The position numbers and the translations under genes are program-made. 64,000 nucleotides of DNA from an uncultured Hyphomicrobiales bacterium (GTDB lineage: Bacteria; Pseudomonadota; Alphaproteobacteria; Rhizobiales; Beijerinckiaceae), in the NCBI GenBank assembly GCA_903847605.1, contig CAINED010000044.1:1-64000 (forward strand), in the 5' to 3' direction. Shown here one piece after another: positions 28,163 through 38,465 of the stretch; the first letter of the stretch is position 1, and each line of letters starts with the position of its first letter. The notes under the pieces were generated by a model. It did no database searches and was not told where the DNA came from. It saw nothing but the letters and a program-made list of their open reading frames with translations.

Positions 28163-28195
28163 GGCGGCGGTCCTTTGGGCCGCCGTCGGCTTTTG
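28163..28195 (+). terminator. Probable terminator after scpB
   Basis: GGCGGC-GGTCCTTTGG-GCCGCC followed by GTCGGCTTTTG. Confidence 0.5.
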
Positions 28196-28333
28196 TGGGC
28201 TCGTGAGGACCGCGAGAGGTGCTAAGTCACCTTTTTTCGCGCTAAGTGGCTCCTTGTTTTTGCCCACCCCCTCCAATATTTTCGCCTCAACAGACGCCGG
28301 GAGGTCCGGGCGCTGCAAAATCAGGAGTTTTCC

Positions 28334-28600
28334 ATGGGCTCGATGTCGATTTGGCACTGGCTGGTCGTTGGCGCCGTCGCACTGTTGCTCTTCGGCGGCA
28401 AAGGCAAGATTTCCGACCTGATGGGCGACGTCGCCAAGGGCATCAAGTCGTTCAAGAAGGGCATGGCTGAGGACGAGAAGGTCGCCGAACCGGCGCCCGC
28501 GCCCGAAGCGCCCAAGACGATCGACCAGACCGCCGCCGCTGCGGCCCAGCCTGCGCAGACCACAACAGCGGCCCCTGCCCAGACCCAGAAGGCCGGCTGA
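28334..28600 (+). CDS. tatA: Sec-independent protein translocase TatA
   Basis: [44 protein letters not shown]. Confidence 0.95.
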   Translation: MGSMSIWHWLVVGAVALLLFGGKGKISDLMGDVAKGIKSFKKGMAEDEKVAEPAPAPEAPKTIDQTAAAAAQPAQTTTAAPAQTQKAG

Positions 28601-28700
28601 CCGGTTGCATGTCCTGAACGGCCGGCGATCCCGCCGGCCGCACCGGGCGGCAGGTCCATCGATTTAGCAGGATCATCCCCAGAGAGGGGCATCCACGTCC

Positions 28701-29195
28701 ATGTTCGACTTCGACTCAACCAAACTGATCGCCATCGGCATCATCGCTCTGCTCGTCATCGGGCCGAAGGAGTTGCCGGGCGTGCTGCGTCAGGTTGGCC
28801 AGTATATCGCCAAGATGCGCCGCATGGCCGGCGAGTTCCAGCAACAGTTTTCGGACGCCATGCGCGAATCCGAGCTGCAGGAGCTCAAGAAGGACATGGA
28901 AAAGATGGCGCAGGACGCCAAGGTCGACGTGAACTACGATATGGTTCGCGAGACCGACCGCGAAATCCGCGAAGCCATCGATAACGCCGGCAAGCCCGTG
29001 GAAGCCGCGAAGGCGGAGATCAGAAATCCGACGCCGGATAACGATCCCGACGGCGTGTTCGTCAATGTCGATATTCCCAAGGCCGCGGACCCTGTCGCCG
29101 CGACGCCGGCTGGCGAAACGCCAGTCCATCCGCCGGTGCGCGAGGTCGGTCTCGATCCCGAGCCCGTGGAGCCGCCCAAAGCGCGCACTGCCTGA
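28701..29195 (+). CDS. tatB: Sec-independent protein translocase TatB
   Basis: MFDFDSTKLIAIGIIALLVIGPKELPGVLRQVGQYIAKMRRMAGEFQQQF. Confidence 0.95.
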   Translation: MFDFDSTKLIAIGIIALLVIGPKELPGVLRQVGQYIAKMRRMAGEFQQQFSDAMRESELQELKKDMEKMAQDAKVDVNYDMVRETDREIREAIDNAGKPVEAAKAEIRNPTPDNDPDGVFVNVDIPKAADPVAATPAGETPVHPPVREVGLDPEPVEPPKARTA

Positions 29196-29241
29196 ACTGC
29201 ATCTGTCAGACCGAAACCTGCCTTCCTGAGGCGCACGCAAA

Positions 29242-30066
29242 ATGTCGAATACAGCCGCCGTTTCCACCGCAACAGTCGAAGACGAGGTCGAAGCCTCGAA
29301 AGCGCCGCTGATCGAGCATCTGATCGAATTGCGCTCGCGCATTCTCAAGTCGCTGTTCGGCTTCCTGCTGTTCTTCGTCGTGTTCTTCTTCTTCGCGAAG
29401 GAGATCTACAACATCCTCGTGATCCCCTTCCACAAGTCGGCGATTGCGGCGGGGATCACCGATCCCAAGCTGATCTACACCGGCCCTGCGGAATTCTTCT
29501 TCACGCAGATCAAGGTGTCGATGTTCGCGGCGCTGTTCGTCGCGTGCCCGTGGATTCTCGCGCAGATCTACAAGTTCGTCGCGCCCGGCCTTTACAAGCA
29601 TGAGCGAGCAGCCTTCTGGCCCTATCTCGTGGCGACTCCCGTGTTTTTCGGGGCCGGCGCGCTGCTTGTCTATTTCCTGGTCCTGCCGAGCCTGCTGCAC
29701 TTCTTCTTGGGCATGCAGCAGTCGAAGGAACCGGGCAAGGCCGCGATCGAACTGCTGCCGCGGGTGTCCGAATATCTGTCGCTGATCATGACCCTAATCT
29801 TCGCCTTTGGCATCACCTTCCAGATGCCGGTCATTCTGACGTTGCTCGGCCGCATCGGCGTGGTTTCGGCGCAGTTCTTGCGCGAGAAACGCCGCGTCGC
29901 CATCCTGATCGTCTTCGTGATGGCGGCGGTGCTGACCCCGCCCGATCTCTTCTCGATGTTCTTCCTCGCCGTCCCCGGCGTGCTGCTCTACGAACTCTCG
30001 ATCCTTTCCGTGCAGATGATCGAGCGGAAACGGGACGACCCGGCGGCGCCGGCGGCGACGGAGTAG
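29242..30066 (+). CDS. tatC: Sec-independent protein translocase TatC
   Basis: PLIEHLIELRSRILKSLFGF...multi-TM TatC sequence. Confidence 0.97.
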   Translation: MSNTAAVSTATVEDEVEASKAPLIEHLIELRSRILKSLFGFLLFFVVFFFFAKEIYNILVIPFHKSAIAAGITDPKLIYTGPAEFFFTQIKVSMFAALFVACPWILAQIYKFVAPGLYKHERAAFWPYLVATPVFFGAGALLVYFLVLPSLLHFFLGMQQSKEPGKAAIELLPRVSEYLSLIMTLIFAFGITFQMPVILTLLGRIGVVSAQFLREKRRVAILIVFVMAAVLTPPDLFSMFFLAVPGVLLYELSILSVQMIERKRDDPAAPAATE

Positions 30067-30102
30067 GGGCTGAAACTGGTTTTCATACCCGACGTGTGCT
30101 AG

Positions 30103-30135
30103 GTAATACCTCGCTTTGGCGAGGTATTACTTTTT
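30103..30135 (+). terminator. Perfect 12-bp inverted repeat plus T-run after tatC, abutting the TA antitoxin SD
   Basis: GTAATACCTCGC-TTTG-GCGAGGTATTAC-TTTTT. Confidence 0.75.
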
Positions 30136-30145
30136 GGAGCGCCCC

Positions 30146-30442
30146 ATGGGCCACACCGTCACCAGCAAGGGCCAGGTCACCATCCCCAAGGCCGTCCGCG
30201 ACATGCTCGAGATCGGTCCGGGCAGCGAGGTCGAGTTCGCGCTCGAGGACGGCAAGATCGTCATCCGCAAGGCCGGCGAGCGAAAGCCGCTGAAAAGCCG
30301 GTTCGAAAGCATGCGCGGGATTCTCAAGACCGACCAGACGACCGACGAGATCATGCGGGAATTGCGGGGCGATCCGGACGAAGATCCTCCGCCGCCGCCT
30401 GCAGAGGAGATGCGGGGCATTCTGAAAAGAATACGCCAGTGA
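30146..30442 (+). CDS. AbrB/MazE-family antitoxin (SpoVT-AbrB fold)
   Basis: MGHTVTSKGQVTIPKAVRDMLEIGPGSEVEFALEDGKIVIRKAG. Confidence 0.92.
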   Translation: MGHTVTSKGQVTIPKAVRDMLEIGPGSEVEFALEDGKIVIRKAGERKPLKSRFESMRGILKTDQTTDEIMRELRGDPDEDPPPPPAEEMRGILKRIRQ

Positions 30443-30846
30443 CGCTGGTCGATACCAACATCTTGCTGGATGTGATCGACTCGCAATCCGACTGGTCCGA
30501 ATGGTCGCGCGCGCACTTGTTGGCGGCGTCCATGCGCGGAGTGCTCTTCATCAACGAAATCGTTTATGCGGAACTGGCAGTCCGTTTCGACAAGCGCCGC
30601 GATGTCGACGATTTCTTGTCCGCTGCTTCGCTGACATTTCTGCCCATCTCGCGCGATGCGCTTTTTCTGGCTTCGCGAGTCTTTCGCGTTTACCGCCGGC
30701 AGGGCGGGCCGCGCTCGAGCATCCTGCCGGACTTCTTCATCGGCGCGCAGGCAGCCGTGCATGAATTTGCAATCATCACGCGCGATACGCGCCGCTACAA
30801 ATCCTACTTTCCCGACCTGGAGCTGATCGCTCCCGGCGCGCACTGA
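30439..30846 (+). CDS. PIN-domain (VapC-type) toxin
   Basis: GTG start overlapping antitoxin stop; TLVDTNILLDVI, NEIVYAELA, ILPDFFIGAQA, AIITRDTRRYKSYFPDLELI. Confidence 0.9.
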   Translation: MTLVDTNILLDVIDSQSDWSEWSRAHLLAASMRGVLFINEIVYAELAVRFDKRRDVDDFLSAASLTFLPISRDALFLASRVFRVYRRQGGPRSSILPDFFIGAQAAVHEFAIITRDTRRYKSYFPDLELIAPGAH

Positions 30847-30855
30847 TTCAGCTCC

Positions 30856-31725
30856 ATGCCCTTGCGCGAACAACTTCTGGCGGCTTTCGTCGCCTTCATC
30901 TGGGGCGTCGCCTTTATTCCCGTGAAACTGGGAGTCGAGGAAGCGCCGCCGCTGATGCTGTCCGCGCTGCGCTTCGTCTTCACGGCCTTTCCCGCACTGC
31001 TCTTCGTCAGGCCGCCGCGTGCGCCGCTGAAGATCATCGTCGCCTATGGCATGGCGCTGGGCGTCGGCCAGTTCGGCATCGTCTTCACGGCGATCCATCT
31101 CGGCGCGCCCGTCGGCATGACGTCGATCGTCGTGCAAACGCAGGTCTTCTTCACGATTGCGTTGACGATGCTCCTGTTTCGCGAGCGGCCCTTCTGGTTC
31201 CAGATTGCCGGCGCTGTCGTCGCCTTCGCCGGTGTCGTGTTGATCGGTCAGCGGCGCGCGGCCGGCGCGGAACTTTTGCCCTTCCTTCTGGTAATCGCCG
31301 CCGCCTTCTGCTGGGGCGTCGCAAATCTGATCGGCAAGATGGCCGGGCGCATCGACATGCTCGCCTTCATCGTCTGGTCGAGCCTCGTTTCACCGATCCC
31401 GCTGCTGCTGCTGTCGCTCTGGCTCGACGGTCCCGCGGAGGTCATGCGAGCCTTCCAGCCGTCGTGGACGCTCATTCTCTGCGTCGCCGCGCTGGCATGG
31501 CCCTCGACGCTCGTCGCCTTCGGCATCTGGAGTAATCTGCTCAGCCGATTTCCCGCCGCCGCCGTCGCGCCCTTCGCGCTGCTGGTTCCGGTTTTCGGGC
31601 TGGCTTCCGCCGCACTGGTGCTCGGCGAGATGATCACCATGGTCGAACTTTTCGGCGGGGCGCTCGTCATGTTAGGCCTCGCCGTAACGATCTTTGGCGC
31701 GAATCTGCGCCGGTTTTTCCGCTGA
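30856..31725 (+). CDS. EamA/DMT family transporter
   Basis: MPLREQLLAAFVAFIWGVAFIPVKLGVEEAPPLMLSALRFVF; ten-TM pattern. Confidence 0.9.
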   Translation: MPLREQLLAAFVAFIWGVAFIPVKLGVEEAPPLMLSALRFVFTAFPALLFVRPPRAPLKIIVAYGMALGVGQFGIVFTAIHLGAPVGMTSIVVQTQVFFTIALTMLLFRERPFWFQIAGAVVAFAGVVLIGQRRAAGAELLPFLLVIAAAFCWGVANLIGKMAGRIDMLAFIVWSSLVSPIPLLLLSLWLDGPAEVMRAFQPSWTLILCVAALAWPSTLVAFGIWSNLLSRFPAAAVAPFALLVPVFGLASAALVLGEMITMVELFGGALVMLGLAVTIFGANLRRFFR

Positions 31726-33087
<1,362 letters not shown>

Positions 33088-33098
33088 AGCGCAGAAAA

Positions 33099-33145
33099 CC
33101 TCGTGCTTCGAGACGCAACGCTACGCGTTGCTCCTCAGCATGAGG
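33099..33145 (+). repeat. Intergenic palindromic repeat, copy 1
   Basis: CCTCGTGCTTCGAGACG-CAACGCTACGCGTTG-CTCCTCAGCATGAGG. Confidence 0.9.
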
Positions 33146-33159
33146 TTTTTTTGATGAGC

Positions 33160-33206
33160 CCTCATGCTGAGGAGACCTGCGAAGCAGGTCGTCTCGAAGC
33201 ACGAGG
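33160..33206 (-). repeat. Intergenic palindromic repeat, copy 2 (inverted)
   Basis: CCTCATGCTGAGGAG-ACCTGCGAAGCAGGT-CGTCTCGAAGCACGAGG; arms are the exact reverse complement of copy 1. Confidence 0.9.
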
Positions 33207-33298
33207 GCGAAGTGATCGCGCAAAGTTCTCATGCGCCACTTCACCATCACTCAACATTGGCATAATCTCTCGCTCGCAAGAGGGAAGGGAAACCCACC

Positions 33299-34273
33299 AT
33301 GACACTTAACCGCCGCGCGGCATTGACTGCGCTGTCGCTTTGCATCGTTGCGCCAGCCTTTGCGCAAACGCCTGCGCCATATCCGCAACGCGCCGTCAAA
33401 CTCATCCTGCCTTTCGGGCCGGGCACGGCGACCGATATTGCCGCGCGTATGATCGGCGAGAAGCTCGCTGCGAAATGGGGCAGACCTGTCGTCATCGAGA
33501 ACAGGGCTGGGGGCGACGGGCTCATCGCCATCCGCGCCTTCCTGCAGGCGGCGGACGATCACACGCTGCTTTATTCCTCAAGCGCCTCGTTCATCGCACA
33601 TCCCTATACGTTGCAGACGAAGCCGCCCTACGACATGGAAAAGGATCTGCTGCCGATCGCGCGCACGACCGACACAGTGCTTGCCGTGAGCGTGCCGGCG
33701 GCGCTGCCGGTGAAAACGCTCAGCGAATTCGTCGAATACGCGAAACAAAATCCGGGCAAGCTGAATGGCGCGGGCGCTGCGGGCCTGCCGGAATTTTCCA
33801 TTGCCGCCTTCATTCAGGCGCGCGGCCTTCAGGTGACGAAAGTGCCCTATCGCGATGTCGTGCAGGCCGGACAGGATCTCGCCGAAAACCGCATCCAGAT
33901 CCTCGCCTCGTCCTACGCTGTCGTGTTGCCCCATGCGCAGGCCGGCAAGGTACGCATTCTCTCCACAGGCGCGTCCAAGCGCACATCGCTTGCGCCGGAT
34001 CTTCCAAGCCCGAACGAGGCCGGCTTTCCCGAACTCGCCATCGAGACGACCGTCGGCTTCTATGGTCCGGCCGGCATGCCCAGGGATCTGCGCGTCCAGA
34101 TATCCAGGGATATTCTGGGCACGCTCGGCGACAAGGAATTCGTCGACAAGCTGACGGCGACCGGACAGGTCGTGAACGGGCAGGGGCCGGACGAACTCGG
34201 GGCCGCCCTGAAAGAGCAGGCTGCGGCGGCGAAACGGCTGGCCGACATTCTCGGCATCAAGCCGAAGGAGTAG
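33299..34273 (+). CDS. TTT (Bug family) substrate-binding protein, classic subtype
   Basis: YPQRAVKLILPFGPGTATDIAARMIGEKLAAKWGRPVVIENRAGGDGLIA; signal peptide. Confidence 0.9.
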   Translation: MTLNRRAALTALSLCIVAPAFAQTPAPYPQRAVKLILPFGPGTATDIAARMIGEKLAAKWGRPVVIENRAGGDGLIAIRAFLQAADDHTLLYSSSASFIAHPYTLQTKPPYDMEKDLLPIARTTDTVLAVSVPAALPVKTLSEFVEYAKQNPGKLNGAGAAGLPEFSIAAFIQARGLQVTKVPYRDVVQAGQDLAENRIQILASSYAVVLPHAQAGKVRILSTGASKRTSLAPDLPSPNEAGFPELAIETTVGFYGPAGMPRDLRVQISRDILGTLGDKEFVDKLTATGQVVNGQGPDELGAALKEQAAAAKRLADILGIKPKE

Positions 34274-34373
34274 GCTTTCTGGCTTTCTTGCTTTCGGGGA
34301 ATCGGCCACCCGTATAAAACCCCGGCAGCGCAGGCCGGCGACACAAGCCGGGCGCTTCCGGGGTTCAGCCAGA

Positions 34374-35132
34374 ATGAAAATCCTCATCACCAATGACGAC
34401 GGCATCCACGCGCCGGGCCTCAAGGTCATGGAGGATATCGCGCGGCAGATCAGCGACGATATCACCATCGTCGCGCCGGAATTCGATCAGTCGGGCGTCG
34501 CGCATTCCCTGTCGCTGAACGATCCCCTTCGCCTGCGCGAAATTTCGCCCAGCCATTTCGCCGTGAAGGGCACGCCGACCGATTGCGTGATCATGGCGGT
34601 GTACAAGATCCTCGCGGATAAAAAGCCCGATCTTGTGCTGTCGGGCGTCAATCGCGGCCATAACGTCGCCGAGGACGTCACCTATTCCGGCACGGTGGCT
34701 GGCGCGATGGAAGGCACGATCCTCGGCATTCCCTCAATCGCCATGTCGCAGAGCTACATGCCCGGCGGCCACAACGACGTGCCTTGGGAAGGGGCGACGA
34801 CGTTCGGGCCGGACCTTTTGCGCAAGATTCTGAAGGCCGGCATCCCGCCCAACACGCTTATCAACGTGAATTTTCCGCGCTGCCCGGCGGCGGAAGTGCA
34901 GGGCGTTTCGGTCTGCGCGCAGGGCAAGCGCGATACCCTGCTGCGCATCGAGGAGCGTACCGACGGCCGCCGCAATCCCTATTACTGGATCGGCTTTCAG
35001 CGCCTGCAGGGCACGCCCGGCGCAGGCACCGATCTCGAGGCGCTGGCCGCCAACCGCATTTCCGTCACACCCTTGCGTATCGATCTCACCGATCAGGCTT
35101 CGCTGGACCGCTATGCCAAAGCGCTCGCCTGA
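34374..35132 (+). CDS. surE: 5'/3'-nucleotidase SurE
   Basis: MKILITNDDGIHAPGLKVMEDIARQISDDITIVAPEFDQSGVAHSLSLNDPLRL. Confidence 0.97.
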   Translation: MKILITNDDGIHAPGLKVMEDIARQISDDITIVAPEFDQSGVAHSLSLNDPLRLREISPSHFAVKGTPTDCVIMAVYKILADKKPDLVLSGVNRGHNVAEDVTYSGTVAGAMEGTILGIPSIAMSQSYMPGGHNDVPWEGATTFGPDLLRKILKAGIPPNTLINVNFPRCPAAEVQGVSVCAQGKRDTLLRIEERTDGRRNPYYWIGFQRLQGTPGAGTDLEALAANRISVTPLRIDLTDQASLDRYAKALA

Positions 35133-35844
35133 GGAAACCATGGCGATGCAGGCCTCCCTGCTGCCCATGCTGGAAAGTTCGGGAAGGGTGCGCGCCGTCA
35201 TGCAGGACCAGGAACAGTCGCGCGCCGACCAGCAGCGCATGGCCTTCGTATTGTCGTTGCGCGAGCAGGGGCTCGCCGATGTCGCGCTTTTGCGCGCGAT
35301 GGAAACGATCCCCCGCGAAATCTTCGTGCCGCATCACTTTGCCGATCTGGCCTGGCGCGACATCGCGCTGCCCATCGCCTGCGGTCAGACCATGCCGCAG
35401 CCCTTCGCCGTCGCGCGCATGGTCGCGGCGCTGGAGCTGGAGCCGCATCACCGCGTGCTCGAAATCGGCGCGGGCTCCGGCTATGCGACGGCCATTCTCT
35501 CACGCCTCGCAGGCGAGGTGCGTTCCTGCGAGCGATTCCGGTCGCTGGCGCATGCCGCGCAGTCGCGGCTTGAAGCGCTGGCCATACATAACGCCAATGT
35601 GCGCTGGGCCGACGGGTTCGACATCCCCTCCGACAGCGGCGTCTTCGACCGTATTGTCGTCGACACGGCGATCACGGACGTGCCGCGCGCGTTGTCCGCG
35701 CTTCTCGCGCCGGGTGGATTGATGCTCTTCGCACGCGCAACCAGCGTACATTCCCTGCGCCGCACGCCATCGGGTTTTGCAGAAGACCTTGTCTTCGCCG
35801 CGCGCTACGCGCCGGCCATTCCGGGCCGCTCCGCCGAACTTTAG
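35113..35844 (+). CDS. pcm: Protein-L-isoaspartate O-methyltransferase
   Basis: IPREIFVPHHFADLAWRDIALPIACGQTMPQPFAVARMVAALELEPHHRVLEIGAGSGYATAILSRLAGEV. Confidence 0.93.
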   Translation: MPKRSPEETMAMQASLLPMLESSGRVRAVMQDQEQSRADQQRMAFVLSLREQGLADVALLRAMETIPREIFVPHHFADLAWRDIALPIACGQTMPQPFAVARMVAALELEPHHRVLEIGAGSGYATAILSRLAGEVRSCERFRSLAHAAQSRLEALAIHNANVRWADGFDIPSDSGVFDRIVVDTAITDVPRALSALLAPGGLMLFARATSVHSLRRTPSGFAEDLVFAARYAPAIPGRSAEL

Positions 35845-35999
35845 GTTTTGTTTACGCTTGCGGTCATTTGGGTCCGCCGCAAATAGACAAGCCCGCGCAA
35901 ATGCTTCGCGTGCTTAACGAATGACGATTTTCGCATCGGCATGGCAAAGAAAGATTCATCATAAACCCCGTCTTAACCCGCCGGGCGTCTAATGCCCTC

Positions 36000-37397
36000 G
36001 TGTCTGTTTTCGTATCAGTGCGGGTGCGCGTTATGGGTTCGAGTGTGTTCAGCGTGGATAGGCGGGCCAGGTCGTTCCTGATCGTGCCCCGCCTCATTCT
36101 GGCCGGCGCCAGCGCGGCGCTCCTGGCAGCCTGTTCTTCCGATACGTCGCGATTGGCGGAGAATCCCTTCGGCGCCTCGTCCGACCGGATGGCGACCGGC
36201 TCGACGCAGAACGCGAGGCCGTCAAATCTGTGGCTTCCCTCCGCCGATGTCGGCAGCGGTTCGGCTCCCGCGCAGGTCGCGTCCCAGCCGTTCACGCCGT
36301 CTCCAGCGCCGGGCGCCTCTGCGATCCAGTCCTCGCCGCTGCCGCCACCCACGCCAAATCCGAGCTTCTCTGCGCCCGCGGCCTCGAGCCCGCGTCTGGC
36401 TGCTGCTTCGCCCGCTGCCGCTCGCGCCATTCCCACGGGCACGTCGCGCAATCTGGCGGCTTCGGGAAATTGGTCGCCGGAAGGCGGTACGCCCATCGTC
36501 GTGGCGCAGGGCGAGACGGCGGCCATGCTCTCCACGCGCTATGGCGTGCCGACAGCATCGCTGCTCGCGGTCAACGGCATGAGCAATGCCGCGCAAATTC
36601 AGCCGGGTACGCGTCTCGTCGTCCCCGTGTACAATGCGACCCGCGCAGCTACGAAACCGGCTGCGGCGGCCGCGCCTGCCAAGCCTACGGCGTCTGCCGC
36701 TCCTGTTCCCGCCGCGAAGCCTGAAAAGCTACGCCTCGTCCAGGGCGCGCAAGCAACTCAAAAGCCCGCTGGCCAGCCGGCGAAGGCTGCCGCCGCCCCC
36801 GCGGCCAAGCCTGCCGCGCAGCCTGTAAAGGCGGCGGAAGCTGCGCGCACACCCGCCAAGCCCGCCGAAGCGCCGCGCAAGCAGGAAGCCGCTGCGCAGC
36901 CCGCGCCCGAAAAGCCTGCCAAGCCCGTGAAACAGGCCAAGGCCGAACCTGCGGCCCCGGCTTCCGCGCCCGCCGCCGATCCGGAACCTGTCGGCAGCGT
37001 TCCGTCCGAAAGTGCTTCGGGTGGCAGCAAGCCGGAATTCCGCTGGCCGGCGCGCGGCCGCATCATTCAGGGCTTCAAGAAGGGCTCGAGCGACGGCATC
37101 AACATCGCGGTTCCCGAGGGCACCCCCGTCAAGGCTGCCGAGTCTGGCGTCGTCGCCTATGCCGGCAGCGAGTTGAAGGGCTATGGCAATCTCGTGCTGA
37201 TCCGCCATCCCAATGGCTATGTCTCCGCTTACGCTCACAATGGTTCGATCGCCGTGAAACGTGGCGAGCAGATCCGCCGCGGTCAGACGATCGCCAAGTC
37301 CGGCAAGTCGGGCAACGTTGCTTCGCCGCAGGTCCACTTCGAACTGCGCAAGGGTTCGACGCCGGTCGATCCGACGGAATACCTCGCAGGCATGTGA
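36000..37397 (+). CDS. LysM plus degenerate M23/LytM-domain lipoprotein (NlpD-like)
   Basis: Lipobox ALLAACSS; LysM VVAQGETAAMLSTRYGVPTASLLAVNGM; LytM domain INIAVPEGTPVKAAESGVVAYAGSELKGYGNLVLIRHPNGYVSAYAHN. Confidence 0.9.
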   Translation: MSVFVSVRVRVMGSSVFSVDRRARSFLIVPRLILAGASAALLAACSSDTSRLAENPFGASSDRMATGSTQNARPSNLWLPSADVGSGSAPAQVASQPFTPSPAPGASAIQSSPLPPPTPNPSFSAPAASSPRLAAASPAAARAIPTGTSRNLAASGNWSPEGGTPIVVAQGETAAMLSTRYGVPTASLLAVNGMSNAAQIQPGTRLVVPVYNATRAATKPAAAAAPAKPTASAAPVPAAKPEKLRLVQGAQATQKPAGQPAKAAAAPAAKPAAQPVKAAEAARTPAKPAEAPRKQEAAAQPAPEKPAKPVKQAKAEPAAPASAPAADPEPVGSVPSESASGGSKPEFRWPARGRIIQGFKKGSSDGINIAVPEGTPVKAAESGVVAYAGSELKGYGNLVLIRHPNGYVSAYAHNGSIAVKRGEQIRRGQTIAKSGKSGNVASPQVHFELRKGSTPVDPTEYLAGM

Positions 37398-37440
37398 TTT
37401 ATCGAATACTCCGGCTTCCGCGAGACACGTAAGCCGGAGC

Positions 37441-37480
37441 AAAGCCGGCGGGTCCAAAGAAAGGCCCGCCGGCTTTATCT
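37441..37480 (+). terminator. Terminator after the nlpD-like gene
   Basis: AAAGCCGGCGGG-(12 nt)-CCCGCCGGCTTT then ATCTTTT. Confidence 0.75.
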
Positions 37481-37498
37481 TTTCAGCGCAGCCCTGAT

Positions 37499-37536
37499 TT
37501 TTTGAACGAAGACTTGAATTTTTGAACGAAGACTTG
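37499..37536 (+). repeat. Two-copy 20-bp-period tandem repeat
   Basis: TTTTTGAACGAAGACTTG at 37499 and again at 37519. Confidence 0.8.
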
Positions 37537-37565
37537 GAGCGCGCTCTGCGCTAAACCCGCTGGCA

Positions 37566-38465
37566 ATGGCACCCCCCAATCTCGCCCGCCCGCTCGACAT
37601 CACCGCCGTACTGCTGATGCTGCTGTTCTGCGCCAGCTGGTCGGTGCAGCAGGTGGCGACAAAGCTCGCCATGCCCGAAGTGCCGTCGATGATACAGGCA
37701 GCGATCCGCTCGAGCGGAGGCGCTGTCGCCGTTGGTCTCTGGATGTTGTTGCGCACTCCCGAAGTGTTTCGTTCCGACGGGTCGGCGAAACTCGGCCTCA
37801 TCGCAGGGCTTCTCTTCGCGCTGGAATTTTTCCTGCTGTTCCTGGGGCTCAAGTTCACAACGGCGAGCCATGCAGTCCTGTTTCTCTACACCTCGCCATT
37901 CTTTGTTGCGCTCGGGATCAACTTTCTCGTGCCATCGGAGAAACTGCGCCCGCTGCAATGGGCGGGGCTTGTTCTGAGCTTCGTCGGCGTTGCGATGGCG
38001 CTTGGCGTTTCAGGCATCATGTCGACAACGCAACTTCTAGGCGACTTGCTGGTCCTGTGCGCCGGGGCGGTATGGGGCTCGTTGACAGTGCTCGTACGCG
38101 TGACTTCGTTGCGCTCGCTCTCCGCGCTGAAACTGATGCTGTATCAGCTTGCCGTTTCGGCCGTCCTTCTGAGCCTCGCGGCCGTTTTGATTGGTGAAGC
38201 ATGGCCGGCGCAGATCTCGCCGCTTTCCTGGGCAAGCCTCGCCTATCAGACCTTCTGGGTGGGATCGGTCACATTCGTCGGCTGGATGTGGCTCGTGACG
38301 CGCTACCGTTCCGCAGAACTCGCGTCCTTCGGCTTTCTGACGCCTGTGCTTGGCGTCGTCGCCGGCTGGGCGATCATGGGTGATCCTATATCGCCCTTCT
38401 TTGCACTCGCCGTCGTATGCGTGGCGGGCGGCATACTCCTTGTGAACCGCCCGCCGAAAACCTGA
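37566..38465 (+). CDS. EamA/DMT family transporter
   Basis: ITAVLLMLLFCASWSVQQVATKLAMPEVPSMIQAAIRSSGGAVAVGLWM; ten-TM pattern. Confidence 0.9.
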   Translation: MAPPNLARPLDITAVLLMLLFCASWSVQQVATKLAMPEVPSMIQAAIRSSGGAVAVGLWMLLRTPEVFRSDGSAKLGLIAGLLFALEFFLLFLGLKFTTASHAVLFLYTSPFFVALGINFLVPSEKLRPLQWAGLVLSFVGVAMALGVSGIMSTTQLLGDLLVLCAGAVWGSLTVLVRVTSLRSLSALKLMLYQLAVSAVLLSLAAVLIGEAWPAQISPLSWASLAYQTFWVGSVTFVGWMWLVTRYRSAELASFGFLTPVLGVVAGWAIMGDPISPFFALAVVCVAGGILLVNRPPKT

